Positions 16,266-25,535 of a stretch of DNA of 64,000 nucleotides are shown here, piece by piece (the stretch's first letter is position 1; each line of letters starts with the position of its first letter). Location of the stretch: the NCBI GenBank assembly GCA_019120375.1, contig DWVE01000011.1, forward strand, positions 1 through 64,000. The letters are read 5' to 3'. Both the position numbers and the translations under genes were made by a program. The stretch comes from Allofournierella_A excrementavium. GTDB lineage: Bacteria; Bacillota; Clostridia; Oscillospirales; Ruminococcaceae. The notes beneath the pieces were generated by a model. The model did not search any database and was not told where the DNA came from. It saw nothing but the letters and a program-made list of their open reading frames with translations.

Positions 16266-17609
16266 GTGTCCACAAGAGATATGTCCGGCCGGCCGCTGCG
16301 CCGCCCGCCTGTGTCCGGGAGCGTCCGCCCCGCCCCTGCGCGGCCCATGCCCGCGCCCCGGCCCGCCGCCGGGCGCTCGGGCCGCATGCGCCCGGTGGGC
16401 GCGTCCCGCCGCAAAATGCCCTGGCCCGCCATGTTCACCAAGGACCCCGGCCCTTTGAGCGGCGGCCTGCTGGCAAACCTTGTGGTGCTGCTGGTGTTCG
16501 GACTCATCGTGCTGTTCAGCGCCAGCTACGCCATCGCCTACTACAAATTCGGCGACAGCTACCACTACATCCGCAGCCAGGCCATCTATGCGGTGGTGGG
16601 CTTCGCGGCCATGCTGATCATCAGCCGGGTGAACTACCGCTGGCTGCTGCGCTTCGCCTGGCCCCTCTACTGGGTCACGCTGGTGCTGCTGGTGGCGGTG
16701 CTGTTCATGCCGCCCATCAACGACGTGCACCGCTGGATCAACATCAAGGGCCTGCCCACCGTGCAGGTGGGCGAGATCGCCAAGTTTTCCATCGTGCTTC
16801 TGCTGGCAACGCTGTTTGAACAGAACCGCAGCCGCATGCGCAACTTCCGCCAGGGCATCCTGCTGCCAGGCGTGCTGCTGCTGCCCATCCTGGTGCTGCT
16901 GCGCCTGGAGCCCCACAACAGCGCCATGATCCTGATGTGCTGCATCACCGCCACGATGATGTTCGTGGGCGGCACCAACCTGATGTGGTTCGGCGTGGGC
17001 GGCGGCGCGGCGGCAGGCGGCATCGCCCTGCTGCTCATCACCAGCAAAGGCTATGTGCAGGAGCGCCTTGCCGGCTGGCTGGACCCCTTCTCCGACGTGC
17101 TGGACTCCACCATGCAGACCGCCCAGGGCCTCTACACCATCGGCTCCGGCGGCTGGTTCGGGGTGGGCCTGGGCAACTCCACCCAGAAGCATTTGTGGCT
17201 TTCCGAGGCGCAGAACGACTTCATCTTCGCCATCCTGGGCGAGGAACTGGGGTTTGTGGGGGCGCTGCTCTGCATCGCCCTCTTCGCGCTGCTTATCGCC
17301 CAGGGCATTTATGTGGCCGTGAACGCCCCCGACCGGGCGGGCTGCCTTCTGGTGGTGGGCGTCATGGCCCAGATCGGCTTCCAGTTCTTCTTCAACGTGG
17401 CGGTGGTCACCAACACCATCCCCAACACCGGCATCAGCCTGCCCTTCTTCTCCTCCGGCGGCACCAGCCTTTTGCTGCTGCTGGGCGAGATGGGCGTGGT
17501 GTTCAGCGTCAGCCGGGCGGCCAACAAGGCAAGAGCCGAGCGAAAGGCGCGGCAGGCCGAGGAAAAGGCCCGCCAGGAGACCCACGTGTTCCGTGCAAAC
17601 AAAACCTGA
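16266..17609 (+). CDS. ftsW: SEDS peptidoglycan polymerase FtsW (copy 1)
   Basis: 447-residue SEDS glycosyltransferase that polymerises lipid II with its partner class B PBP. Proline/arginine-rich cytoplasmic N-tail (about 1-70), about ten membrane segments, and conserved PTVQVGEIAKF, AQNDFIFAILGEELGF and NTIPNTGISLPFFSSGGTS. GTG 16266 follows AAAGGGGGCGG. The copy at 34200-35444 is its paralogue. Placed directly after mraY and before murG. Confidence 0.94.
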   Translation: MSTRDMSGRPLRRPPVSGSVRPAPARPMPAPRPAAGRSGRMRPVGASRRKMPWPAMFTKDPGPLSGGLLANLVVLLVFGLIVLFSASYAIAYYKFGDSYHYIRSQAIYAVVGFAAMLIISRVNYRWLLRFAWPLYWVTLVLLVAVLFMPPINDVHRWINIKGLPTVQVGEIAKFSIVLLLATLFEQNRSRMRNFRQGILLPGVLLLPILVLLRLEPHNSAMILMCCITATMMFVGGTNLMWFGVGGGAAAGGIALLLITSKGYVQERLAGWLDPFSDVLDSTMQTAQGLYTIGSGGWFGVGLGNSTQKHLWLSEAQNDFIFAILGEELGFVGALLCIALFALLIAQGIYVAVNAPDRAGCLLVVGVMAQIGFQFFFNVAVVTNTIPNTGISLPFFSSGGTSLLLLLGEMGVVFSVSRAANKARAERKARQAEEKARQETHVFRANKT

Positions 17610-17628
17610 CTCCAAAGGAGAGAACGAT

Positions 17629-18747
17629 ATGCGCGTGCTCATCGCCGCCGGCGGCACTGCCGGCCACATCAACCCGGCACTGGCCATCGCGGGGGCCATC
17701 AAGGCCCACCGGCCGGACGCCGAGATACATTTTGCGGGCCGCAAAGAGGGCATGGAGTACCGTCTGGTCACCCAGGCGGGCTATCCCTTCCACCACATCG
17801 AGGTCAACGGCATCCAGCGGAAACTGACCCCCAAGAACGTCGCCCGCAACCTGCAGGCGGTGTATCATCTGGCCCTCTCCGGGCCCCGGGCCAAAAAGAT
17901 GCTGCGGGCCTTAAAGCCGGACCTGGTCATCGGCTGCGGCGGCTACGTCAGCGGGCCGGTGGTGCGCTGCGCCGCCAAAATGGGCATCCGCACCGCCATC
18001 CATGAGCAGAACGCCTTCCCCGGCGTGACCAACAAGCTGCTGGCCAAGGACGTGGACGTCATCTTCGCCGCGGTGCCCGCCGCGGTGGAAAAGCTGGGCG
18101 CGCCGGAAAAGACCAGCGTGGTGGGCAACCCCGTGCGGCCCGAAATTTTCATGCAGAACCGCGATCTGGCCCGCGCCAAACTGGACGCCGGCCAGCGCAT
18201 CGTCATCCTCAGCTTCGGCGGCAGCCTGGGCGCGCGGCGCATCAACGAGGTGGTGGCCGAGCTGGTGGCCTGGGAGAAGACCTGCCCCTGGAACATCCTG
18301 CACATCCACGCCACCGGCAGCCGGGGCGTGGAGCTTTTCCGCAGGCTGCTGGCGGAAAAGGGCGTGCAGCCCGGCAGCCGCCTGCAGGTGCAGGAATACA
18401 TCGAGAACATGCCCGAGCTGCTGGCCGCGGCGGATCTGGTCATCAGCCGCGCCGGCGCGCTGACCCTGGCGGAGCTGGAAGCGGTGGGCCGCGCGGCCAT
18501 CCTCATCCCCAGCCCCAACGTGGCCGAAAACCACCAGTATTACAATGCCCTGGAACTGCAAAAGGCCGGGGCGGCGGTGGTGATTGAGGAAAAGGACCTC
18601 ACCGGCGGGGTGCTGGTGCAGACGGTGCAGCAGCTGGTGCAGGAAAACGGCAAGCTGGCGGTGATGGGCAAGATGGCCCGCGCCCTGGCCGAGCCGGAAA
18701 GCCTTGAAAAAATTTGGGCAAAGCTGGCCGAACTGATGGAACAGTGA
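17629..18747 (+). CDS. murG: Undecaprenyl-PP-MurNAc-pentapeptide GlcNAc transferase MurG
   Basis: 372-residue peripheral GT28 transferase that adds GlcNAc to lipid I to make lipid II. Glycine-rich GGTAGHINPALA at the start, IGCGGYVSGP, HEQNAFPG, SFGGSLGARRIN and the donor-site stretch SRAGALTLAELEAVG with PSPNVAENHQYYNA. The ATG at 17629 has AAAGGAG at the right spacing; the earlier in-frame ATG at 17593 lies in the end of ftsW. Nearly adjacent to ftsW. Confidence 0.97.
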   Translation: MRVLIAAGGTAGHINPALAIAGAIKAHRPDAEIHFAGRKEGMEYRLVTQAGYPFHHIEVNGIQRKLTPKNVARNLQAVYHLALSGPRAKKMLRALKPDLVIGCGGYVSGPVVRCAAKMGIRTAIHEQNAFPGVTNKLLAKDVDVIFAAVPAAVEKLGAPEKTSVVGNPVRPEIFMQNRDLARAKLDAGQRIVILSFGGSLGARRINEVVAELVAWEKTCPWNILHIHATGSRGVELFRRLLAEKGVQPGSRLQVQEYIENMPELLAAADLVISRAGALTLAELEAVGRAAILIPSPNVAENHQYYNALELQKAGAAVVIEEKDLTGGVLVQTVQQLVQENGKLAVMGKMARALAEPESLEKIWAKLAELMEQ

Positions 18748-18781
18748 GCAGCGCCCGGAAAAAAAGGAGGCGGCGCAGCCT

Positions 18782-20044
18782 GTGAGCGACAAGAACAAAC
18801 GGACGGTGCGCCGCCCTGCCGCCCGGCAGGATGGCGGCAAAGCCGTGCCCCAGACCCCGCTTTTTGACCAGCAGACCGCCCCCATCCCCAGGCAGCCCCG
18901 CCGCCAGACGGGGGAGATGCAGCAGATGGTGCTGCCCCTGGGCGCGGTGGGCATGGAGCCGCTGAACGCCCCGGAGCCCGCCCCCCGGCGGCGGAAAAAG
19001 GCCGGGGGCAGAAAAAGGCCCGAAAGCGGTCCCGCCCGCCGCCGGCAGATGACCCGGGGCGAGATGCGCCGCCGCCGCAGACGGCGGCGCTGGCTGGCCT
19101 TTTTCTTTGTGGTGTTTCTGATGGCGGTGGGGTTCATCCTCTCGGTCACGGTGCTGTTCAAGGTCAAGCACATCGTGGTGGAAAACCTGGACAAGACCAC
19201 TCCCGCCAACACCGGCATCTACACCGAGGACGCCATCCTCGGCGCGCTGGCCGTGCCGCTGGAGGAAAACCTCTTCGGTTTCTCCGCCGCCGAAAAGCAG
19301 GCGGAGATGGAGCTGCAGCTGCCCTATCTTGAGACCATCAAGGTGCGCCGCCGCCTGCCGGACACGGTGGTGGTGCAGGTGGCCCCCGCCACCGAGAGCT
19401 GGTGCGCCAAGACCGACGCGGGCTGGGCCATCCTCAGCGACGGGCTGAAAGTTTTGAAGGTGCAGACCGACCAGCCCGCCGACCTGCCGGTTATCACCGG
19501 CCTGGGGGTCAACGCTCCCACCGCGGGGCGCTTCCTCTCCCTGACCACCGAGGCCCAGAGCGAGCAGATCGCCGACCTGATGGAGCAGCTCTACGCCCAG
19601 GACCTGGCCGGCAGCTGCACCCGCATCGACATGGGCCTTGGCACCGACGCCTACTTCGTCTACGACGGGCGCATCAAGGTGCTGCTGGGCACCTTCAACA
19701 ATCTGGATTACAAGCTGAGCGTGGCCGCCCTGCTGCTGAAAAACGAGAGCGGCGAGTACCTCAGCTCCACCGACCGGGGCACGCTGGATGTTTCCAGCCA
19801 GCTGGACGATTCGGTCCACCGCTTCACCTTCGCCCCCGGCAGCTTTGAGCAGGAGGAGAGCGAGCCTCCGCCGCCGGACAGCGCTGGCTCCGCCTCCGGA
19901 AGCACGGCTTCCGGTTCTGAGGCGACATCCGGCGCGGCGTCCGGTTCCGCGTCCGCCTCGCAGCCCTCTTCCGATTCCGTGCCGGCCTCTTCCGCGCCGG
20001 CCTCCGGCAGCGCCTCCCAAAGCGCTTCCCAGCCGGAAGAATAA
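18782..20044 (+). CDS. divIB: Cell division protein DivIB/FtsQ
   Basis: 420-residue bitopic division protein. Long basic cytoplasmic tail ending in an arginine cluster, one membrane segment (about 104-124), a POTRA domain starting FKVKHIVVENLD, the FtsQ/DivIB core (LPYLETIKVRRRLPDTVVVQV, GWAILSDGLKVLK) and a C-terminal serine/alanine-rich tail of about 55 residues (after FTFAPGSFEQEE) of low complexity. AAGGAGG precedes GTG 18782. It stabilises FtsL at the septum. Last gene of this block, closed by a terminator. Confidence 0.92.
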   Translation: MSDKNKRTVRRPAARQDGGKAVPQTPLFDQQTAPIPRQPRRQTGEMQQMVLPLGAVGMEPLNAPEPAPRRRKKAGGRKRPESGPARRRQMTRGEMRRRRRRRRWLAFFFVVFLMAVGFILSVTVLFKVKHIVVENLDKTTPANTGIYTEDAILGALAVPLEENLFGFSAAEKQAEMELQLPYLETIKVRRRLPDTVVVQVAPATESWCAKTDAGWAILSDGLKVLKVQTDQPADLPVITGLGVNAPTAGRFLSLTTEAQSEQIADLMEQLYAQDLAGSCTRIDMGLGTDAYFVYDGRIKVLLGTFNNLDYKLSVAALLLKNESGEYLSSTDRGTLDVSSQLDDSVHRFTFAPGSFEQEESEPPPPDSAGSASGSTASGSEATSGAASGSASASQPSSDSVPASSAPASGSASQSASQPEE

Positions 20045-20050
20045 ACACAG

Positions 20051-20087
20051 AAGGCCGCCGCCCGATAAAATCGGGCGGCGGCCTTTT
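20051..20087 (+). terminator. Intrinsic terminator at the end of the first dcw block
   Basis: AAGGCCGCCGCCCGAT, 3-base loop, perfect complement, followed by TTTT. Confidence 0.9.
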
Positions 20088-20130
20088 CTGCGGCGGGATT
20101 TGTGCTATACTGAAAAAAAGGGGTGAGCCT

Positions 20131-20364
20131 ATGGCTTTTATCGGCATCATGCTTCTCTATTTGTTCCTCATGGCTATGTTTGGCATGATGGGGCTGGGCG
20201 TGGTGGGCCTCATCCTGCTGGTGGTCTCCCTCATCCTTCGGAGCAGAGCAAAAAAGAGGGGAGAAAACCGCCAGACACTGTTTTTGCTGCTGGCCGTTCT
20301 GGGCGGCCTGCTGGCCCTGGCGGGGGCGGTCACCCTGGTGCTGTTCCTGCTGATGCTGTATTAA
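20131..20364 (+). CDS. Small membrane protein of unknown function
   Basis: 77 residues with two long hydrophobic stretches (about 3-35, which may cross twice, and 49-77) split by a basic loop RSRAKKRGENRQ. No known motif. AAAGGGGTGA precedes ATG 20131 and a TATACT lies at 20105-20110, so it is probably transcribed alone. Terminators on both sides isolate it from divIB and the convergent asnB gene. Confidence 0.7.
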   Translation: MAFIGIMLLYLFLMAMFGMMGLGVVGLILLVVSLILRSRAKKRGENRQTLFLLLAVLGGLLALAGAVTLVLFLLMLY

Positions 20365-20369
20365 AAAAC

Positions 20370-20406
20370 AAGGAAAGGCCCGGGCACGCCGCCCGGGCCT
20401 TTCCTT
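20370..20406. terminator. Bidirectional intrinsic terminator
   Basis: AAGGAAAGGCCCGGGC, 5-base loop and perfect complement, between the convergent small membrane protein and asnB genes. Confidence 0.9.
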
Positions 20407-20418
20407 TTCGCAAAACAC

Positions 20419-22269
20419 TCACCGCCGCACGAAAAACAGCTCGTACCACAGAATGAAGCTGTAAAAACTCCAGATCTGGGTCATGCCGCCGTTCTTGCCC
20501 GCCTTGTGGGCGTCCAGCAGCTTCAAAAGCTCCGGCACGTTGAAGAACTTCTCGGCCACCGGGCCCTCGAACTTCTCCCGCACCATGTTGTAGTATTTGT
20601 CCTGGCGCAGCCAGTCGTTCAGCGGCACCGGGAAGCCCAACTTGCGCCGCTTGGCCACGCTCTCGGGCAGCTGCTCCAGCGCCGCCGCCCGCAGGGCAAT
20701 TTTCGTTTCGCTCTTGGAGGAGCGGTACTCCACCGGGATGGAGAGGGCCAGTTCCAGCATCTCCCGGTCCAGGAAGGGCACCCGCAGTTCCAGGCTGTTG
20801 GCCATGCTCATGCGGTCCGCTTTCAGCAGGATGTCGTAGAGCATCCAGGTGTGGATGTCCACCCACTGCAGCTGGGTGGGCTCATCCAGGTCCTTCACAT
20901 GGTCGAAGTAGGGCTTGAAATACTCCTCGGGGGCCTTGGCGTGGTAGTCCTTTTTCAGGTATTTGTCCCGCTCGGCGGGGGAGGCGAACACGTAGTTCGC
21001 CCGCATGCACCGCTGCCAGGGCTCCTGCGCGCCCCGCATCAGGAAGTGGCGGCCCTTGAACTCCGGCAGCGCCTTTGCCACCGCGCCCGCGCCCTTGCGC
21101 AGGGGCCGGGGGATTTTGCCGTACTCCTCAAAGTGATGGGCCGCGCAGTAGAGGGGATAGCCGCCGAACAATTCGTCCGCGCCCTCGCCGCTCAGCACCA
21201 CCTTCACATAGCGGGCGGCGTTTTTGGTGAGGAAGTAGAGGGGCACCTCGCTGGGGTTGGGCATCGGCTCGTCCAGATACCACTGGATGGTCTGGTTCGC
21301 CTCAAAGAACTCGTCGGCGTTCACCTTGTTGGCGATGCTGGGCACGCCAATTTCCTTGCTGAAGGCCTGGGCGTAGGGCAGCTCGGAGTACTTCTCCTCC
21401 TCATAGCCCACGCTGAAACTCTTCACGTGGGGCGTGCCCTTGGCCACCTCGTTCACCACAAAGCTGGAATCCACGCCGGAGGAGAGGAAGCACCCCACCT
21501 CCACGTCGGCGATTTGATGCACCCGCACGCTCTCGGCAAAGGTGTCGGCGATGGCCTTTTTCCAGTCCTCCAGGGTCTTGCTGTGGTCCACATGGTAGGC
21601 GATGTCGTAGTAGCGGCTCACCGTCAGCTTGCCGTCCTTGAAGGTGAAGCGGTGAGCCCCCGGCAGCTTGTAGACGTTCTTGAACATGGTCTCGGCGTTG
21701 GGGATGTACTCGATGGAGAGATACTCCGGCAGCCGCTCCTCGTTCAGTTCCTTCACAAAGCCGGGATGGGGCAGAAAAGTTTTGATCTCGCTGCCGAACA
21801 GCAAAAGGTCCTCGTTCTGGTAGTAGTAGAAAGGCTTGATGCCGAAGATGTCCCGGGCGCCGAAAAGGGTGCGGTTCGCTTTATCCCAAATGACGAAGGC
21901 GAACATGCCCCGCAGCTTTTCGGGCAGCGCCTCGCCCCATTCCTCGTAGCCGTGCAGCAGCACCTCGGTGTCCGAGTGGGTGGCGAACACGTGGCCCGCC
22001 GCGGCGAGCTGCTCGCGCAGCTCCATGAAGTTGTAAATTTCGCCGTTGAACACCGTCACGAGGTTTTTGTCCTCGTTGAACATGGGCTGGCTGCCGCCCT
22101 CCAGGTCGATGATGGACAGCCGCCGGTGCCCCAGCGCCGCCTGCTCGTCCACATAAAAGCCCTCGCCGTCCGGCCCGCGGTGGGCGATGAGGTCGGCCAT
22201 GGCCTTCAAGGTCTTTTTCGCTTCTTCAAGCTCGTGCTTTGCGCAAACAAAGCCGGTAATTCCACACAT
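20419..22269 (-). CDS. Glutamine-hydrolysing asparagine synthase-type amidotransferase (copy 1)
   Basis: 616 residues. Class II glutamine amidotransferase domain with the nucleophile Cys2 (MCGITGF), RRLSIIDLEGGSQPMFNE and NGEIYNF; then the synthetase domain with the ATP-pyrophosphatase loop LSSGVDSS, SVGYEEEKYSELPYA, SGEGADELFGGYP and MANSLELRVPFLD. AsnB-family members amidate aspartate, but close relatives (AsnH, LtsA, AsnB1) amidate D-Asp or diaminopimelate in peptidoglycan. It is 21 bp behind the ATP-grasp ligase gene, in one operon, with a second copy divergently placed and murE next, which favours a cell wall role. This is inference. Confidence 0.9.
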   Translation of the reverse strand: MCGITGFVCAKHELEEAKKTLKAMADLIAHRGPDGEGFYVDEQAALGHRRLSIIDLEGGSQPMFNEDKNLVTVFNGEIYNFMELREQLAAAGHVFATHSDTEVLLHGYEEWGEALPEKLRGMFAFVIWDKANRTLFGARDIFGIKPFYYYQNEDLLLFGSEIKTFLPHPGFVKELNEERLPEYLSIEYIPNAETMFKNVYKLPGAHRFTFKDGKLTVSRYYDIAYHVDHSKTLEDWKKAIADTFAESVRVHQIADVEVGCFLSSGVDSSFVVNEVAKGTPHVKSFSVGYEEEKYSELPYAQAFSKEIGVPSIANKVNADEFFEANQTIQWYLDEPMPNPSEVPLYFLTKNAARYVKVVLSGEGADELFGGYPLYCAAHHFEEYGKIPRPLRKGAGAVAKALPEFKGRHFLMRGAQEPWQRCMRANYVFASPAERDKYLKKDYHAKAPEEYFKPYFDHVKDLDEPTQLQWVDIHTWMLYDILLKADRMSMANSLELRVPFLDREMLELALSIPVEYRSSKSETKIALRAAALEQLPESVAKRRKLGFPVPLNDWLRQDKYYNMVREKFEGPVAEKFFNVPELLKLLDAHKAGKNGGMTQIWSFYSFILWYELFFVRR

Positions 22270-22290
22270 TGGCTGCTCCTTTTGCCCGGG

Positions 22291-23520
22291 TCAGTCCACC
22301 AGGCTCTTGTTGCCGAAATAGCGTTTGTATTTGCGGTAGTTGTTCAGCTGGTTCTTGATGTACCAGATGCGGCGCTTTAACCCCGCGTCCTCCTTGCAGA
22401 ACAGCTGGTGGCTCACCTTGCCCTGGCGCATCAGTTCCTTGGCCTCGGCCAGCAGGGCCTCGTCCTTCAGGTACTTCTTGATAATGCCCGCCGGGGCGAT
22501 CATCCACAGATGGTGCGCGTCGGCGATGGTCAGGCCCTGCTCTTTGTGCTCCACCACGTCCTCCACCAGCCACTTGGCCAGGTTGTAGCCGCTGGCGGTG
22601 ACGAAAAAGCTGCTGCGGCCCTGGCGGGGGTTCATCTCGAACAGCTTGTATTTGCCGTCCCGCGCGTCGTACTTCATGTCGAAGTTGGAGAAGCCTTCCC
22701 AGCCCACGTCTTCCAAAAAGGCCTTCATCTTCTCCATCAGCTCGTCGTCCCGCACGTTCATGATGGCGGCGTAGTTGCCGATGCCCTCGGGGGTCTGCTC
22801 CTCCAAAAGGGGCCGGCCCAGAGCCATCAGCTTCACCTTGTGGTCAAGGCCGGAGTAGCAGTTCAGCACCCGCATGCAGTTGTCGTCGCCGGGAATGTAC
22901 TCCTGCAGCACCAGATTGTCCTGGTAGCTGGAAGAGTAGATGGCGGCGGTGATGGCGTCGAACTCCTCCTTGTTGTAGGCCACGAACACCTTCTTCTTGT
23001 GGGGGAACTTGCAGTTCCAGTAGGCCACGCTGTTGCTGGCCTTGATGATGCAGGGGAAGGGGAAGGGCAGCTCCACCGTCTTGTAGTTCTCGTTGGTGCA
23101 GCCGAAGGTGCGGGGGTAGGAAAGGCCGTGCCGCTCGCAGGCCTGGTAGAAGAATTCCTTGGTGTCCAGCTCCGCCACCAGTTCCGGGGTGGGGCAGGCG
23201 AACTTGTAATAAGGCTCCAGCGCCGCCCGGGCCCGGGCCATCAGGCCGGTGTAGTTGTCGCCGCAGCTCACCAGCACCAGCGTCTTGCCGGTGTGGGCTT
23301 TGGCGAAATCGGTCAGGGTGCGCACGAACACCGCATCGTCTTCCAGGTTCGGCTCCACCACCGCCATCTTCACCAGTTTGGAGTTCGCCGTGGCAGCCAG
23401 CGCCCCCTTGCCGATGGCAAGGCTGGTCACGCCGTATTCCATGTAAAAGCTGCGGGCCATGCCGTACACATTGGCGTCGCTGCCCAAAAGCACAGGGAGA
23501 AGGTCTTTCATATCCATCAC
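22291..23520 (-). CDS. ATP-grasp carboxylate-amine ligase (D-aspartate ligase-like)
   Basis: 409 residues with an ATP-grasp fold: PCIIKASNSVAYWN (ATP-binding lysine), LVLQEYIPGDDNCMRV, and the metal-binding end FSNFDMKYD...FEMNPRQGRSSFF. The N-terminal LLGSDANVYGMARSFYMEYG and overall length resemble D-aspartate ligases that attach D-Asp to the third residue of the stem peptide, a family known from enterococci and lactococci. Substrate is not proven by sequence. Operon with asnB copy 1; own promoter at 23548-23577. The amidotransferase next to it could convert an attached Asp to Asn. A biotin-carboxylase-like or other amino acid ligase remains possible. Confidence 0.75.
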   Translation of the reverse strand: MMDMKDLLPVLLGSDANVYGMARSFYMEYGVTSLAIGKGALAATANSKLVKMAVVEPNLEDDAVFVRTLTDFAKAHTGKTLVLVSCGDNYTGLMARARAALEPYYKFACPTPELVAELDTKEFFYQACERHGLSYPRTFGCTNENYKTVELPFPFPCIIKASNSVAYWNCKFPHKKKVFVAYNKEEFDAITAAIYSSSYQDNLVLQEYIPGDDNCMRVLNCYSGLDHKVKLMALGRPLLEEQTPEGIGNYAAIMNVRDDELMEKMKAFLEDVGWEGFSNFDMKYDARDGKYKLFEMNPRQGRSSFFVTASGYNLAKWLVEDVVEHKEQGLTIADAHHLWMIAPAGIIKKYLKDEALLAEAKELMRQGKVSHQLFCKEDAGLKRRIWYIKNQLNNYRKYKRYFGNKSLVD

Positions 23521-23547
23521 CTTTTCTGAGAATTCAGTGTCGCGTAT

Positions 23548-23577
23548 ATTCTACTTCTTTTATGGGGCCCTTGTCAA
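23548..23577 (-). promoter_or_regulatory. Promoter of the ATP-grasp/asnB operon
   Basis: Minus strand TTGACA (23577-23572), 18-bp spacer, TAGAAT (23553-23548), 28 bp before the start of the ATP-grasp gene. Confidence 0.8.
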
Positions 23578-23589
23578 TTTGCCGCCCCC

Positions 23590-23618
23590 TTTTAAACCGC
23601 CGCCGTTTGTAGTATAAT
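23590..23618 (+). promoter_or_regulatory. Promoter of asnB copy 2
   Basis: TATAAT at 23613-23618 with a weak -35 (TTTTAA at 23590-23595, 17-bp spacer). It is back to back with the minus-strand promoter at 23548-23577. Confidence 0.55.
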
Positions 23619-23670
23619 AAACCCTATATTGGGCAGTTACGCCCTTTTACGGGAAAGGAACAAAAACAGT

Positions 23671-25503
23671 ATGTGTGGGATCGTGGGATTTACCGGCCGG
23701 CGCGCCGACCGGGAAGAGATATTGAAAGCCATGATGGACGCCATCGCCCACCGCGGGCCGGACGGCGCGGGCAGCTATTTCGGCGACGGCGTTGCCCTGG
23801 GCCACCGGCGGCTCTCCATCATCGACATCGAGGGCGGCCGCCAGCCCATGTTCAACGAGGATAAGCGCCTGGCGGTGGTGTTCAACGGCGAAATTTACAA
23901 CTTCATGGAGCTGCGCGCCCAGCTGCAGGCGGCGGGCCACACCTTCGCCTCCGACCATTCCGACACCGAAGTCCTGCTCCACGGCTACGAGGAGTGGGGC
24001 GAGGGCATGCTGGAAAAGCTGCGGGGCATGTTTGCTTTTGCCATCTGGGACGAAGCGGACCAGAGCCTCTTCTGCGCCCGGGACCCCTTCGGCATCAAGC
24101 CCTTTTATTACTACACCAATGCCGAGGGCGAACTGCTCTTCGGCAGCGAGATAAAAAGCTTTCTGCCCCACCCCGGCTTTGTGAAGGAGCTGAACGAGGA
24201 GCGGCTGGAGCTCTACCTCACCTACCAGTATTCCCCGGGGGAGGACACCTTTTTCAAGGGCGTCAAAAAACTGCTGCCCGCCCACTGGCTGCACTGGAAA
24301 GCGGGCGAAGTGTCCACCGGCCGCTACTGGCAGCCGCAGTTCGAGGCGGACAACGGCCCCGACATGACCGGCTGGGAAGACAAGATCGAAGCCGCCATGA
24401 AGGAGAGCGTGGCCGCCCATAAAATTGCCGACGTGGAGGTGGGCTCCTTCCTTTCCTCCGGCGTGGACTCCAGCTATATGGCCTGCCTTGCCAAGGTGGA
24501 CAAGACCTTCACCGTGGGCTTTGCCAACAAGCAGTACGACGAGACGGAGTACGCCTCGGAGTTCAGCAAATTTTTGGGCGTGAAGAACTTCGCCTACCGC
24601 ATCGAGCCGGAGGAGTACTGGGCAAACCTCGGCCGCATCCAGTACCACATGGACGAGCCTTTGGCGGACGCCGCCAGCGCCGCCCTCTATTTTGTGAACC
24701 GGGAGGCCGCCAAACAGGTCAAGGTCTGCCTTTCCGGCGAGGGCGCGGACGAGTTCTTCGGCGGCTACAACATCTACAAGGAGCCCTTCACCGTCAGCTG
24801 GTACGACAAGCTCCCCCTGCCCCTGCGCCGCGCTGTGGGCGCGGTGGCCGAGCTGCTGCCGCCGGTGCATGGCGTCAATTTCCTGGTGCGGCGCGCAAAA
24901 CCTCTGGAAGAGCGCTACATCGGCAACACCAACCTGATGGGCGAGCGGCAGAAGAAAAAGCTGCTCAAACATTACACCGGCCGCGTCAAGCCCACCGACC
25001 TCTCCCGGCCCTTCTTTGAAAAGACCAAAGGCCAGGACCCGGTCACCCGCATGCAGTTCACCGACCTGCACCTGTGGCTGGCTGGGGACATCCTCCTGAA
25101 AGCGGACAAGATGAGCATGGCCAACAGCCTGGAGCTGCGGGTGCCTTTCCTGGATAAGGAAGTGTTCGAGGTGGCCCGGCACATCCCGGTGAAATACCGT
25201 GCCAACGCCGAGGGCACAAAGCTGGCCATGCGCGGCGCGGCGGCCCGCAGCATCCCCGAGCGCACCGCCGACAAGAAGAAGCTGGGCTTCCCGGTGCCGG
25301 TGCGCGCCTGGCTGCGGGACGAGCAGTACGCCGCCGTGGTGCGAAAGGCCTTCGAGAGCGAGGCCGCGGCCAAATTCTTCAAGACCCAGGAACTGAAAAA
25401 GCTGCTGGACGACCATGTCTCCGGCAAGCGGGACAACTGGCGCCAGATCTGGTGCGTGTTCATGTTCCTGGTGTGGTACGACGAATATTTTGTAAAGCGC
25501 TGA
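23671..25503 (+). CDS. Glutamine-hydrolysing asparagine synthase-type amidotransferase (copy 2)
   Basis: 610 residues, same domain order as copy 1 and clearly paralogous: Cys2 in MCGIVGF, NGEIYNF, FLSSGVDSS near 260, GEGADEFFGGYN and LELRVPFLDKEVFE. The ATG at 23671 leaves Cys2 exposed after Met removal, as the mechanism needs; an earlier in-frame start would bury it. GGGAAAGGAAC is the ribosome binding site. murE follows by 32 bp in the same direction, so this copy is probably co-transcribed with a peptidoglycan ligase. Confidence 0.92.
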   Translation: MCGIVGFTGRRADREEILKAMMDAIAHRGPDGAGSYFGDGVALGHRRLSIIDIEGGRQPMFNEDKRLAVVFNGEIYNFMELRAQLQAAGHTFASDHSDTEVLLHGYEEWGEGMLEKLRGMFAFAIWDEADQSLFCARDPFGIKPFYYYTNAEGELLFGSEIKSFLPHPGFVKELNEERLELYLTYQYSPGEDTFFKGVKKLLPAHWLHWKAGEVSTGRYWQPQFEADNGPDMTGWEDKIEAAMKESVAAHKIADVEVGSFLSSGVDSSYMACLAKVDKTFTVGFANKQYDETEYASEFSKFLGVKNFAYRIEPEEYWANLGRIQYHMDEPLADAASAALYFVNREAAKQVKVCLSGEGADEFFGGYNIYKEPFTVSWYDKLPLPLRRAVGAVAELLPPVHGVNFLVRRAKPLEERYIGNTNLMGERQKKKLLKHYTGRVKPTDLSRPFFEKTKGQDPVTRMQFTDLHLWLAGDILLKADKMSMANSLELRVPFLDKEVFEVARHIPVKYRANAEGTKLAMRGAAARSIPERTADKKKLGFPVPVRAWLRDEQYAAVVRKAFESEAAAKFFKTQELKKLLDDHVSGKRDNWRQIWCVFMFLVWYDEYFVKR

Positions 25504-25535
25504 GCATACGCAATTCATAAAGGGAGGCTGATTTT